Assembly (NCBI RefSeq): GCF_014651815.1
Contig: NZ_BMXP01000012.1
Coordinates: 6,494-70,493 of the forward strand
Direction: 5' to 3'
DNA length: 64,000 nucleotides
Source of the DNA: Alteromonas halophila
GTDB lineage: Bacteria; Pseudomonadota; Gammaproteobacteria; Enterobacterales; Alteromonadaceae
Shown: positions 54,421-63,369 of the stretch, in pieces
Layout of the letters: each line of letters starts with the position of its first letter
Position numbering within the stretch: the stretch's first letter is position 1
Translations under genes and position numbers: made by a program
Notes under the pieces: generated by a model
What the model saw: the letters and a program-made list of their open reading frames with translations, nothing else
Databases searched by the model: none
What the model was told of the DNA's origin: nothing

Positions 54421-55680
54421 TTGAAGTGGTCAACAGGTAAACGTGCAGGTATCAGAACGGGGGCACTGTGGCTTGTGCTGATGGCACTGGCTAGTCTCAG
54501 CGAGGTCGCAGGCGCAGCGAAAATGGTTGATACCACGGTAGGCAGAGTGACGGTGGAAAATCAAAGCCAGTCAGTACAACAATCAGCCAGGCGTGAGGCG
54601 CTGGCGCAGGTGCTGGTTAAAATGTCGGGCAATCCGTCGGTGCTTGAAAGCAGCGATGTTACAGCAGCGCTTCGTCGCTCCCAGGCGTATCTTCGTTCCT
54701 ACCGATTTGAAGACAAGGATCAGGGACTAATCTATGTTGCAACGTTTGACGAGCAGGCGCTGTCTTCCTTACTGCGCAACGCTGCGCTGCCGGTCTGGGG
54801 AAACCGTCGGCCGCAAACACTGTTGTGGCTGGCGGTAAAGGAAGATAGCGGTAAGCGGTACATCCTGGATGATGCACAGCCTCGGGAATGGGTTGATACC
54901 CTGTTTGATACTGCGCAGCGCCGCGGTGTACCCGTTAGTCTTCCATTGATGGACTTGCAGGATAATCAGACCATCAGTATTTACGATGTCTGGGGTCGAT
55001 TTGCCGATGCTCTGCGTAATGCATCCGAGCGCTACGGCACTGACAATATTATTGGTGCGCGGCTGTACCGCAACACGGTGTCGAAGATGCCGGCACTGCC
55101 GTCTTTGCAGGATGTCGAGCAGACTGAAGATCAGGACGGGCAAGCCGGTGACGGGAACTCACCAGACCCGTCGGACAAAGACAGTCAGCAGACGCCTGCG
55201 TCTTCGTTGCCGTTTACCAGCGAAGAATTTACGAGCCTGAAAGAACGGGCAGCGGCCGGTGAATATGCACTTGACTGGATCTTTGTCAGTAACCAAGGAC
55301 CAGTAGCCGGCTCACTGTTTGGCGACAACCCGGAAATGCTGATGGAAAAACTGATGAACACCTATGCGACCTATCTGGCCTCTCAGTTTGCGATTGTGCC
55401 GTCGATGTCTTCGGAGCAAAGTCAGCGGATTGAAATATCGGTTGCCAATCTCGACTCGCTGGAAAAATATGCCCATGCAACCGGCTACCTGTCCAGCCTG
55501 AGTGTGGTTGAGTACGTCAGCCTGTCACAGCAGAATGGCTCGGTCGCAACGTTTACGCTTCAACTAATTGGTACCGGACAAGACCTGCGCAATACTATTT
55601 CCCTTGAATCCCGGCTGCAGCCGGTCGCCGACGCATTCGGGCAGCCTCTGCAGGGGTATAACTTTTACTGGAACGAATAG
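54421..55680 (+). CDS. DUF2066 domain-containing exported protein
   Basis: A 419-residue protein with a signal peptide (basic KRAGIRTG, then [18 protein letters not shown]). The TTG at 54421 keeps the complete signal; AGGGAG is at 54403-54408, rather far. An ATG at 54481 would truncate it. The N-terminal domain has [20 protein letters not shown] and [14 protein letters not shown], typical of DUF2066. An acidic, low-complexity linker (about residues 235-265, rich in D, Q, S, P) separates it from a C-terminal domain. DUF2066 function is unknown; the gene stands directly before hda (gap 2), as in other Alteromonadales and Vibrio-type genomes. Confidence 0.88.
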   Translation: MKWSTGKRAGIRTGALWLVLMALASLSEVAGAAKMVDTTVGRVTVENQSQSVQQSARREALAQVLVKMSGNPSVLESSDVTAALRRSQAYLRSYRFEDKDQGLIYVATFDEQALSSLLRNAALPVWGNRRPQTLLWLAVKEDSGKRYILDDAQPREWVDTLFDTAQRRGVPVSLPLMDLQDNQTISIYDVWGRFADALRNASERYGTDNIIGARLYRNTVSKMPALPSLQDVEQTEDQDGQAGDGNSPDPSDKDSQQTPASSLPFTSEEFTSLKERAAAGEYALDWIFVSNQGPVAGSLFGDNPEMLMEKLMNTYATYLASQFAIVPSMSSEQSQRIEISVANLDSLEKYAHATGYLSSLSVVEYVSLSQQNGSVATFTLQLIGTGQDLRNTISLESRLQPVADAFGQPLQGYNFYWNE

Positions 55681-55682
55681 CG

Positions 55683-56420
55683 ATGCAACTGCCGCTTCCC
55701 GTGTCGTTGCCCACGGATGAAACTTTTGACAGTTTTGTCAGCGGAAACAATGCTGAGCTTGTAACACTGTTACAGGAGATCGCGCAGGCGATGCCAGCAT
55801 GGAAGAGCGCTACTGCACTAACGTCGCTGAGGCGTTTGCAACTGCCGGTGATCACGCTGGTGGGCAATGAGGGACGGGGTAAAAGTCATTTGCTGTATGC
55901 GCTCTGCCACGAATTATCGGCACGATCTGTGGGGCACGTGTATCTGAATATGCATTCGGCGTCCGAATGGGTAGACAGTGTCTTCGAAGGGCTTGAATCG
56001 CTGCCGGTCATCTGTCTGGACAACCTGCAGGCGATTGCGGGCATGCCGCAATGGGAACTGGCACTGTTTGATCTGCTGAATCGCATTAGTGAGCACCGCG
56101 CATCTATGGTGGTGTGTACCAGCACCATCGGTCATGGGCATCCTTCTTTTCAGCTGCCAGATTTAACCTCGCGACTGGCTTGGGGGGTTACCTACCAGGT
56201 GCTGGGCCTTGATGACGAGCAGCGAAAAGCGGTGATTCGACTGCGTGCGGCGCAGCGAGGCCTTAAATTTTCCGAACAGGCCGTGCAGTTTTTGCTTAAT
56301 CACAGTGACCGTGACCTGCCAAGTCTTATGGCGTTGCTGGACCGACTCGATACACGTTCCCTGCAGGAGCAGAAAAAACTCTCGGTAGGCATGGTAAAAC
56401 GCGAGCTTGATATTGCCTGA
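55683..56420 (+). CDS. hda: DnaA regulatory inactivator Hda
   Basis: A 245-residue DnaA-related AAA+ protein. With the DNA-loaded beta clamp it stimulates hydrolysis of ATP by DnaA to stop re-initiation. The N-terminal MQLPLPVSLP contains the short clamp-binding QLPL motif. Walker A is GNEGRGKSHLLYAL, Walker B-like is VICLDNLQAI, and DLTSRLAWGVTYQV is sensor II/arginine-finger-like. Length fits E. coli Hda (233-248). It is downstream of the DUF2066 gene with only 2 bases between. Confidence 0.95.
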   Translation: MQLPLPVSLPTDETFDSFVSGNNAELVTLLQEIAQAMPAWKSATALTSLRRLQLPVITLVGNEGRGKSHLLYALCHELSARSVGHVYLNMHSASEWVDSVFEGLESLPVICLDNLQAIAGMPQWELALFDLLNRISEHRASMVVCTSTIGHGHPSFQLPDLTSRLAWGVTYQVLGLDDEQRKAVIRLRAAQRGLKFSEQAVQFLLNHSDRDLPSLMALLDRLDTRSLQEQKKLSVGMVKRELDIA

Positions 56421-56477
56421 GTACGTTGCAGTACGCCGAGGTACCCGACACCGAAACCGGTGCCGGAGAGATGTATG

Positions 56478-58433
56478 TTACTGACGCGCTGCACCGCGAT
56501 GCAGGTGCGTCGATTTTTCACGGTTTACCGTATCGAGCATATCCTGCTTTTGCTGCTCTGACAGTCTGATGCGGGGAGTGTCAGGATTTTCATCGCTTGG
56601 CAAAGTCACCGTATCGAACCAGGGCGCACCAACCGGCAATAGCTGAGCTTCCGGAAATTGTGCCAGCGCAGCATCAACATTCAGCGCCGGTAACACACTG
56701 CCAACGACAAAGTCTGCCCGCGACGCCACATCAGGGCGCGCAATACGGTTCCTGTGCCCATAGCTGATTAGAAATTCACCAGACTCAATGGTATCAACAG
56801 TAAAGGTGCCTTCGTCTGCTGAGGCGCCAAGCCTGTGCAGCATCATAAAGCGCTCGAACAGCATGGCGAAATCCTCGCGTTCAGTGGAGTAGGAATAATA
56901 ATCCACGGCAGAGTCCTGTTCGAACCAGTTGCCAACCATCTCCGCCGTATAGGTACGTTCATCGCTGTTGGCTGATTCACCCCGGTAACGCACATCCGCC
57001 AGCTGATGAAGCTGGACCGATGTTAACGGGTCGCGATCGGTGAGTACCCCTGAGTTGATTTCGCCGTTTCTGGCGTTGAAGGTGGATAAAGGCGATGCGC
57101 TGTCAGAGAGCCCCGCCCAGGTGGTGTGGTCAAAGTAGTCATTGGCATGCGCCAGTTCGTGATAGAGCACACGGGTCAGGCCAGCGCCCACATCATCCAG
57201 ACTTCTGGACTGACGGTCATATACCGATGGTGTAGGGCGGGGGAAGTAATATGCGCCATCTCTGACATACCGGTAGGTGCTCTCGAATTGCAGCGCATTG
57301 CCAAAGTCAGCGCGGTAGTCAGGCGCATTATCCAGCGTATCGCGCTGTTGGGGAGTGCGCCAGAAGTAGGCGGCATCCAGATAGATGGTTGCAGTCATGG
57401 CAGTGTAATAAGAGGGTCTCACGTCATGCGCTATGACCACAGCGGTATTGGCGCGCAACAACCTGATAATATCGTCACCTGCCGGGCTGGTTTCCAGGTA
57501 CTCACGAAACGTGTCTGCTATCCACGGGTGGGATACCAGTGTACGATCAAGCACATCGTCAATATCGGGTGTTTCGGTCTGGGTGCCAAGCAGCGGCAGG
57601 TTACCAAACTGGCAACTCTCAATCCGGGTATTGGAATACACACAATCCTGAAGCACATCGGCATACGGACTGTCTGAGTTTGCAACCAGCATACGCGTGG
57701 TCACGGTTTCCGGGATGCCGTCACTGTTTAAATCACTGGCGGCGGAGGCGCCCTCAGTCGTGTAGGGCGCATTATTCACCATTACCAGCGCATCATCGCT
57801 GGCCGTTGAGCCATCGGTGAATGTGACGGTGGCACGAAATACCACCAGCTGGTCGCGATCAACATTGGGCGCCTGAAAATAAACATTATTTCGGGGCGGT
57901 GTTTCATCATCCACGCGGTTAGTGACCGTTGGTCCCTCAACCTGTGTCCAGGAGATATCGGTAACGTCGCTGCCGTCCGGGGCAGACGTAAACGCGCGCA
58001 GTGAGACGCGTCCCAGTTCGGTGGCTTCACGGCCAAGGCGCACGTTTACTGCAGGGGCTGGCCCCTCTGTTACGGTAAGGATGATATCACGCTCAAGCTG
58101 CTCACCTGTATGGGTGGTTGCGGTGACGGTTATCGGGTAGTCCCCGGCTGCCGGAGCATCAAAGCCGATAACCTGCGTGTGGCCGGCTAAAAAACGAATG
58201 GCCTCGCTGTCACTCTGCCAGCGAATTTGGTCAAGCGCTGAGCCGGTGTCGGTTGCCACAGCAAACTCAACCGACTGTCCGACGACAGCAGACATGTCAC
58301 CGAATACAACCAGTTCGGTGGGATCCTCATCAGGGGGAATACTGACATTGTCCTGATCGGCATTATCGCTGCCGCCGCCTCCACAGGCAGTCAGTAACAA
58401 AGCGACGGGTACTGCGCTTAACCATTTGTTCAT
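56478..58433 (-). CDS. Large lipoprotein with Ig-like repeats and a putative zincin (HELAH) domain
   Basis: A 651-residue protein that I cannot name. The lipoprotein signal ends LLLTACGGGG (C17). Two Ig/PKD-like beta-domains follow (about 30-220: AVVGQSVEFAVATDTGSALD, GPAPAVNVRLGREATELGRV). The C-terminal half contains H425-E-L-A-H429 in RVLYHELAHANDYFDH, a zinc-metallopeptidase signature. About 90 residues later comes a helix with E520 (TEREDFAMLFERFMML) that could be the third ligand, as in ATLF-like gluzincins. It is probably an outer-membrane or periplasmic protease or adhesin. A single gene, no partners. Confidence 0.75.
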   Translation of the reverse strand: MNKWLSAVPVALLLTACGGGGSDNADQDNVSIPPDEDPTELVVFGDMSAVVGQSVEFAVATDTGSALDQIRWQSDSEAIRFLAGHTQVIGFDAPAAGDYPITVTATTHTGEQLERDIILTVTEGPAPAVNVRLGREATELGRVSLRAFTSAPDGSDVTDISWTQVEGPTVTNRVDDETPPRNNVYFQAPNVDRDQLVVFRATVTFTDGSTASDDALVMVNNAPYTTEGASAASDLNSDGIPETVTTRMLVANSDSPYADVLQDCVYSNTRIESCQFGNLPLLGTQTETPDIDDVLDRTLVSHPWIADTFREYLETSPAGDDIIRLLRANTAVVIAHDVRPSYYTAMTATIYLDAAYFWRTPQQRDTLDNAPDYRADFGNALQFESTYRYVRDGAYYFPRPTPSVYDRQSRSLDDVGAGLTRVLYHELAHANDYFDHTTWAGLSDSASPLSTFNARNGEINSGVLTDRDPLTSVQLHQLADVRYRGESANSDERTYTAEMVGNWFEQDSAVDYYSYSTEREDFAMLFERFMMLHRLGASADEGTFTVDTIESGEFLISYGHRNRIARPDVASRADFVVGSVLPALNVDAALAQFPEAQLLPVGAPWFDTVTLPSDENPDTPRIRLSEQQKQDMLDTVNREKSTHLHRGAARQ

Positions 58434-58436
58434 ACA

Positions 58437-58853
58437 TCACCTCTTTTCGAATCTCTCCCGTTCTTCCTGCATGACGGTCTTCAGCTTCTTAAGTCCGGTG
58501 CCAAGTTCCCGGCCACGCTTACGGGCGTACACACTGCAGCCACAAAACATCAGACTTGCGAGTACCAGCTCGACAAGTGCAAACCCGCGTTCAACAGGCA
58601 CGGCGTAAGCTACAGTGATCCCATGAATGATATACAGTAAGATGACGAAATTAGCCCACGCATGCGTGTAAGGCTTACCCCTGACAATGCCCGGTAAAGG
58701 TAATAATAATGGCAGCACATACATAACGAAAATAAACAGAGATGAATAGTCAGACTGCGCTGTCAGAAAAAAATGCCAGACAATGACCCAAACCAGCAGG
58801 GCAATATGACTGCCAAGGGCCAGGAAGCGGTAAAAGCTAGTGTCACTGCTCAT
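58437..58853 (-). CDS. DUF2069 membrane protein
   Basis: 138 residues starting MSSDTSFYRF, the ATG having GGAG six bases upstream; an ATG 12 bases earlier is also in frame. About four hydrophobic helices are visible (HIALLVWVIVWHFFL; SLFIFVMYVLPLLLPLPGIV; NFVILLYIIHGITVAYAV; ALVELVLASLMFCGCSVYA), followed by a charged cytoplasmic tail (KKLKTVMQEERERFEKR). DUF2069 proteins are conserved and uncharacterised. It is the last gene of the arsC-wrbA-DUF2069 operon. Confidence 0.85.
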   Translation of the reverse strand: MSSDTSFYRFLALGSHIALLVWVIVWHFFLTAQSDYSSLFIFVMYVLPLLLPLPGIVRGKPYTHAWANFVILLYIIHGITVAYAVPVERGFALVELVLASLMFCGCSVYARKRGRELGTGLKKLKTVMQEERERFEKR

Positions 58854-58866
58854 TGTTTTCTCCATG

Positions 58867-59460
58867 TTAAGACGTAGGGTTGCAAAGTGCTTTGGCCAGC
58901 AATGCCAGGCGTTTTCCCTGGGCTACACACAACTGACGCTCTTCATCGCTAAGCTGGTTCCTGCCATCGCTGGCGACATGTGACACCCCATAGGGTGTAC
59001 CGCCGGTACGGGTAGAATGCAAAGAAGGCTCGGAGTAGGGCAGGCCACAACATACCATGCCATGATGCAGCAACGGCAACATCATGGTTAGCAAGGTCGA
59101 CTCCTGACCACCATGCATGCTGGATGTGGAGGTAAAGACACAGGCAGGCTTATTGATGAGTGCGCCTTTTAACCAGGTGTCACTGGTTGAGTCCAGAAAG
59201 TGCTTGAGCGGTGCCGCCATGTTACCAAACCGTGTGGGGCTGCCCAGTGCCAGTGCACTGCAGTGATTGATGTCATGTTGAGTAATGAACGGTGCACCAT
59301 GACTATCTTGCCCGGGGTTGGCCTGTCCTTCCTGTGTCAGCGCCGGTACGGTTCGCAAACACGCTTCTGTGCCGGTGCTTTCCACACCGGTGGCAATGGC
59401 CTGGGCGAGTTTTTTGGTTGACCCGTGGCGACTGTAATACAAAATTAAAACGGGCAGCAT
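58867..59460 (-). CDS. WrbA-family NAD(P)H:quinone oxidoreductase (flavodoxin-like)
   Basis: A 197-residue FMN protein. The phosphate-binding loop is YYSRHGSTKKLAQAI, and LGSPTRFGNMAAPLKHFLDSTSDTWLKG together with SSMHGGQESTL matches WrbA and relatives. It reduces quinones with two electrons and so limits redox cycling. It begins one base inside the arsC stop (TAATG). It is slightly divergent from E. coli WrbA (198 residues), so a WrbA-like name is safer than an exact one. Confidence 0.9.
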   Translation of the reverse strand: MLPVLILYYSRHGSTKKLAQAIATGVESTGTEACLRTVPALTQEGQANPGQDSHGAPFITQHDINHCSALALGSPTRFGNMAAPLKHFLDSTSDTWLKGALINKPACVFTSTSSMHGGQESTLLTMMLPLLHHGMVCCGLPYSEPSLHSTRTGGTPYGVSHVASDGRNQLSDEERQLCVAQGKRLALLAKALCNPTS

Positions 59461-59813
59461 TAAAGAATATCCAGAACCTGTTGCGGTGGTCGGCCAATCG
59501 CAGCTTTCCCCTTATGAATGACGACAGGTCTTTCCATAAGTTTAGGCGTTGTGGCCATTGCACTGAAGCGGGCATCATCGCTTACGCCGTCTTCATGCAG
59601 GCCAGCTTCTTTGTATTCTTTTTCCTTGGTACGCATCATTTTATCAACAGAATCGAGGTTAAGCATGCGGAACAACTCGCGTAATTCACTCTCGTCCAAC
59701 GGAGATTTCAGGTATTCTCTGGTCTCAAACGCGATGCCATGCTCTTCGAGCAGCTTTAACGTTTCACGGCTTTTAGAACAACGGGGATTGTGAAGTAGCG
59801 TTACACTGGACAT
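59460..59813 (-). CDS. arsC: Arsenate reductase (glutaredoxin-coupled) / ArsC-Spx family, YfgD-like
   Basis: A 117-residue thioredoxin-fold protein with catalytic C12 in LHNPRCSKSRETL. The conserved arginines/YLKSPLDESELRELFRML and KGKAAIGRPPQQVLDIL fit the ArsC family. As in E. coli YfgD it lies near bepA and hda rather than in an ars resistance operon, so its true substrate may not be arsenate. It is first in the arsC-wrbA-DUF2069 operon; no arsR or arsB is nearby. Confidence 0.9.
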   Translation of the reverse strand: MSSVTLLHNPRCSKSRETLKLLEEHGIAFETREYLKSPLDESELRELFRMLNLDSVDKMMRTKEKEYKEAGLHEDGVSDDARFSAMATTPKLMERPVVIHKGKAAIGRPPQQVLDIL

Positions 59814-60024
59814 TTACGTTTACCTTTGCTGTTATTTGATTCGAAAAAATTAATACACCCTATGTCGCATCAGGTTAAGAGTGCCTGATTCAGGAGAGTG
59901 TGCCGACGGTGTCTGACGAAAAGCGAAAAGTGTGCGATTGGCTTAATCCGGTTGCACATCATGCGTCTCACCGCCGCAGGCCCATACCTGTGCGATGTTG
60001 AAGTTTATCAGGAAGGAGTAGAAT

Positions 60025-60561
60025 GTGCAGCCTGACAACGTAAGTGGGCGTTGCGTATCGCCAGTCAGCAGGCAGCGGGGATGGATAAAACCTGTACTGG
60101 CCTCGATGTTAGCCGTAGCTGCCATGGTAGTTGGCGTGCTGACCTACCAGCAAACTCAGCCGGATTTTGAAACCCTTTCCGGTGAATCATACCGCTGGGA
60201 AGAGTTTAAAGGGCAGTGGCTTGTGGTTAACTATTTTGCGGAATGGTGTGCTCCCTGTCTGCGGGAGATGCCTGAACTGAATGCTTTAGCAGCGGATATG
60301 CCGGAAAACAGCCGGGTGTTTACGCTGAATTACGATTTAAAAGGGCGTGAGGCTCTGCGTAAAATGGCCAGTGACTACAACATTGAGGTCGCTATGATCG
60401 TGGCTGAAAAAAATACTCCGCTACCGGTTCCGCGTCCTTCATACCTGCCAGCGACCTACATCGTTGGACCAGACGGTGACATACGTAAAACCATGATGGG
60501 CGAGGTCACCGAAGCTGGAATAAGAGACGCGCTGGGCAAATTGCAATCACAGTCGCTTTAA
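60025..60561 (+). CDS. TlpA/ResA-like membrane-anchored thioredoxin
   Basis: A 178-residue thiol-disulfide protein with an N-terminal membrane anchor (about 22-40: IKPVLASMLAVAAMVVGVLTY). The periplasmic thioredoxin domain has active site W-C75-A-P-C78 and the cis-proline region in PSYLPATYIVGPDGD. A GTG start fits the strong AAGGAG at 60013-60018. An ATG two bases earlier opens a 6-codon frame that stops at 60043. The function is reduction of periplasmic disulfides, for example in cytochrome maturation. The 3' end overlaps the convergent bepA by 15 bases. Confidence 0.87.
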   Translation: MQPDNVSGRCVSPVSRQRGWIKPVLASMLAVAAMVVGVLTYQQTQPDFETLSGESYRWEEFKGQWLVVNYFAEWCAPCLREMPELNALAADMPENSRVFTLNYDLKGREALRKMASDYNIEVAMIVAEKNTPLPVPRPSYLPATYIVGPDGDIRKTMMGEVTEAGIRDALGKLQSQSL

Positions 60562-62013
60562 GCGCTCTTGCTGGTCGCGAAACTGCTTTATACGGGCGCG
60601 GATGCGCTGTTTGGTCAGATGATTGTCTCCGGCAAAAGTGTATGCGAACTGTAGCTCATCTACCGCCCGTGAATAGGCACCATATAACGCATAGACCTCA
60701 GCTTTGTTCTGGTGCATATCCAGAAACTGGTTGGACTCACGGTAGGCGTCTGCCAGCATTTCGTAAGCAATCTGATATTCATCATTCACCAGCAAGAAGT
60801 CCTTGAGAATCGCTACTGCCTCGTCGAATCGCTCTGCTGCAATCATTGCATTGGCCTGATTCAATGCCAGCACCACATTACGTGGTGTGTTTTGCAGGTG
60901 CGGCGCAAGCCGTTCGATGGCTTCAGCAGGTTTGTCCAGGGCAATAGAAATATCGGTCGCTGCGTCAAGGTAAAACAGATTATCCGGATCGTCTTTTAGC
61001 AGGGAGCCAAAGATGATTTCAGCGGCTTTATCATAGTTTTCGTTACGCATATGCGCCAGCGCCAGTCCGTACTGGGCACCGCGCTTAATGGTGTAGTCAC
61101 CTGACTCTATCTGTGCAGTAAAGTGCTCCAGTGCATACCCTGCATCAAACGCGTAGCGTGCTTTGATCCGGGCCTTGGCCAGATGAAATGCCAGGCTGGG
61201 TGGTGTATAGCGTTTAGGGTAATCCGCGGCCCGGGAACGCGCATCCGCCACCCGGCTTTCGGTTAGGGGGTGGGTAAGCAATCGTGCTGGCGGGCGCGAA
61301 TACATGCGATATTCTTCTGCCATTGTCGAAAAGAACGTCGCAGCCGCATAGGGATCATAGCCTGCACGAGCCAGCATCGCTATACCTATACGGTCCGCTT
61401 CCTGCTCGTTAGAGCGCGTATAATCAATTTGCATCTGAGCTGATGCAGCCTGACCGGCCTGCATGGCGGCCATGCCAGCCTGTGGATTCGCAATGGCAAC
61501 CAGTAAACCGCCTATCATGGATGCGATAGCCAGCGGTGTCGAGCGCTGCTGGGCCTGCATACTACGCGCTATGTGCCGCTGCGTAACATGTGAGATTTCG
61601 TGCGCCAGTACCGAAGCCAGTTCGCTTTCATTTTCGGCCCGCCGGATTAACCCGGTGTGAACACCAATATGGCCGCCAAAAAAAGCAAAGGCGTTGATGG
61701 CGTCGTTATTTACCCAGAAAAAGCTGAACGGAAATTTTGCACCTTCAGCATGGGCGACCAGACGATTTCCAAGATCCTGTAAGTACTCGTCCAGCACGGG
61801 ATCCCGGACAATCGGTGTCTGGCCCCGCATCTGACGCATCACAGCATCACCAACCAGGATTTCTTTATCCAGTGGCATTGCATCTGACGCGACTACTCCA
61901 ATTTCAGGCAGTGCATTTTTATTTTTAATCACGCTGTCCTGCGCAACCACTGACAGGCTGGCAGCACATAAAAATAAGAGTGCACTGACACCGTGTTTCA
62001 ACCTGATAACCAT
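60547..62013 (-). CDS. bepA: Beta-barrel assembly-enhancing protease BepA (M48)
   Basis: A 488-residue periplasmic metalloprotease that assists or degrades outer-membrane proteins such as LptD. A signal peptide (LLFLCAASLSVVAQ) is followed by the M48 domain with H138-E-I-S-H142 and the third ligand in SNEQEADRIGIAMLARAGYD. FFGGHIGVHTGLI is typical. The C-terminal ~200 residues form TPR-like helices (ALAHMRNENYDKAAEIIFG; LNQANAMIAAERFDEAVAIL). Length matches E. coli BepA (487). It lies back to back with the AI-2E/PerM gene, which reproduces the E. coli neighbourhood. Confidence 0.95.
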   Translation of the reverse strand: MVIRLKHGVSALLFLCAASLSVVAQDSVIKNKNALPEIGVVASDAMPLDKEILVGDAVMRQMRGQTPIVRDPVLDEYLQDLGNRLVAHAEGAKFPFSFFWVNNDAINAFAFFGGHIGVHTGLIRRAENESELASVLAHEISHVTQRHIARSMQAQQRSTPLAIASMIGGLLVAIANPQAGMAAMQAGQAASAQMQIDYTRSNEQEADRIGIAMLARAGYDPYAAATFFSTMAEEYRMYSRPPARLLTHPLTESRVADARSRAADYPKRYTPPSLAFHLAKARIKARYAFDAGYALEHFTAQIESGDYTIKRGAQYGLALAHMRNENYDKAAEIIFGSLLKDDPDNLFYLDAATDISIALDKPAEAIERLAPHLQNTPRNVVLALNQANAMIAAERFDEAVAILKDFLLVNDEYQIAYEMLADAYRESNQFLDMHQNKAEVYALYGAYSRAVDELQFAYTFAGDNHLTKQRIRARIKQFRDQQERLKRL

Positions 62014-62240
62014 TCCTCTGACTTTACCACCTGGCTTACTGCATTACGGCATTAGAGTGAAAAAGCATCATGAGAGTTTCCACTTTTATCCCAAATTTTT
62101 TGCATTGTGCCGCAGCAGGGGCGCTATTGCTACCGTTTAACTCTGCAGGTGTACGGTAATCGTTGCTGATTGTTGCGGTAGTTCGCGGTTTTACCTATGA
62201 TGCATATCCGATTTTTCATCGCCTTCACAGGATAGACGCT

Positions 62241-63317
62241 ATGTTCAGCGTGTTTGGTCAATGGTACCGACGCAAGTTTTCTGACCCTGATGCAGCCATG
62301 CTGCTGATTCTTATTCTCCTGACCACCGCCGTTCTGCTGTTGTGGGGCCAACTGATCATGCCCGTTCTGGTCGCTGCCGTTGTTGCCTACCTGCTCGACT
62401 GGCCGGTAAATAAACTAACCCGGGCTGGCGTTGGACGCGGACTGGCCTGTTCCATTGTTATGGTGGCGTTTATTACGCTGGTAGTGCTTACCCTGATTGG
62501 CCTGATACCGGTAATATCCAAGCAAAGTATCAACCTTATTCAGGAAACGCCGCTTATCTGGCAAAAAGCGCAGGACTGGATCCTGACATTACCTGACAAA
62601 TACCCCAACTACGTACAGGTATACCAAATCCATCAGATGATGGAAGGGCTGAACGAACGCCTGGTTGAGTTTGGTGAGACACTGATTTCAGTATCATTAG
62701 GCAATATTGCGAATTTTGCGGCGCTGCTGGTCTACGTGATCCTGGTGCCGTTGATGGTGTTCTTTATGCTCAAGGATAAGTTGTTCTTTCTGGAGAACAT
62801 TTCGCGTGTGCTGCCGAAAGAGCGCAGGCTGATCTCTCAGGTCGGCCACGAGATGAATTCGCAGATTGCCAATTATATTCGCGGTAAAGTTATCGAAATC
62901 ATAATTGTGGGTGCCGTTTCGTGCATAACTTTTGTGTTGATGGATTTGCGTTACGCCATGCTGCTTGGTGTGCTGGTTGGACTGTCGGTACTGATCCCAT
63001 ATATTGGCGCGGCTGTTGTGACCATCCCTGTGGCGGTGGTGGCGATGTTCCAGTGGGGGATATCTCCGCAATTCTGGTATCTGATTCTGGCTTACGGGAT
63101 TATTCAGGCGCTTGATGGGAATCTCCTGGTGCCATTACTGTTTTCTGAAGCCGTTAGCCTTCACCCGTTATATATCATCATTGCGGTACTGGTATTTGGT
63201 GGTTTGTGGGGATTCTGGGGGGTATTTTTTGCTATCCCGCTGGCTACGCTGGTTAAAGCGGTTATCACGGCCTGGTCAGGTAATCCGGATCCCGTACCAG
63301 AGCAGATAGCAGACTGA
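62241..63317 (+). CDS. AI-2E/PerM family permease
   Basis: 358 residues from the ATG at 62241 (AGGAT at 62229-62233); the in-frame TTG at 62163 is far less likely. About eight hydrophobic segments, including MLLILILLTTAVLLLWGQLIM, LPDKYP-containing loop, VILVPLMVFFMLKD and GVLVGLSVLIPYIGAAVVTIPVAVVAMF, are typical of the YdgG/PerM superfamily. Its neighbour bepA and nearby arsC match the position of E. coli perM (yfgO), so a PerM-type rather than a true AI-2 exporter role is likely. The transported compound is unknown. Confidence 0.92.
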   Translation: MFSVFGQWYRRKFSDPDAAMLLILILLTTAVLLLWGQLIMPVLVAAVVAYLLDWPVNKLTRAGVGRGLACSIVMVAFITLVVLTLIGLIPVISKQSINLIQETPLIWQKAQDWILTLPDKYPNYVQVYQIHQMMEGLNERLVEFGETLISVSLGNIANFAALLVYVILVPLMVFFMLKDKLFFLENISRVLPKERRLISQVGHEMNSQIANYIRGKVIEIIIVGAVSCITFVLMDLRYAMLLGVLVGLSVLIPYIGAAVVTIPVAVVAMFQWGISPQFWYLILAYGIIQALDGNLLVPLLFSEAVSLHPLYIIIAVLVFGGLWGFWGVFFAIPLATLVKAVITAWSGNPDPVPEQIAD

Positions 63318-63334
63318 TTTGTGCTGCGCTCTGT

Positions 63335-63366
63335 TGTCGGCCATTGATGAACATCAGTGGCTGACA
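63335..63366. repeat. Long imperfect hairpin between convergent genes
   Basis: Arms beginning TGTCGGCCATTGATG (63335-63349) pair with CATCAGTGGCTGACA with two wobble pairs and a tight loop at AA. No T-run follows on either strand, so it is a weak or bidirectional stop signal between the permease and the sensor kinase genes. Confidence 0.5.
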
Positions 63367-63369
63367 GCA

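Noticed and set aside
54098-54433. N-terminal extension of the purM frame
   Set aside because: About 112 extra residues without homology; the GTG at 54097 gives the family length and N-terminus and has its own promoter.
59460-59813. Arsenic resistance operon
   Set aside because: Only an ArsC-family protein is present, without arsR, arsB/acr3 or arsH; the position matches the YfgD-type housekeeping context.
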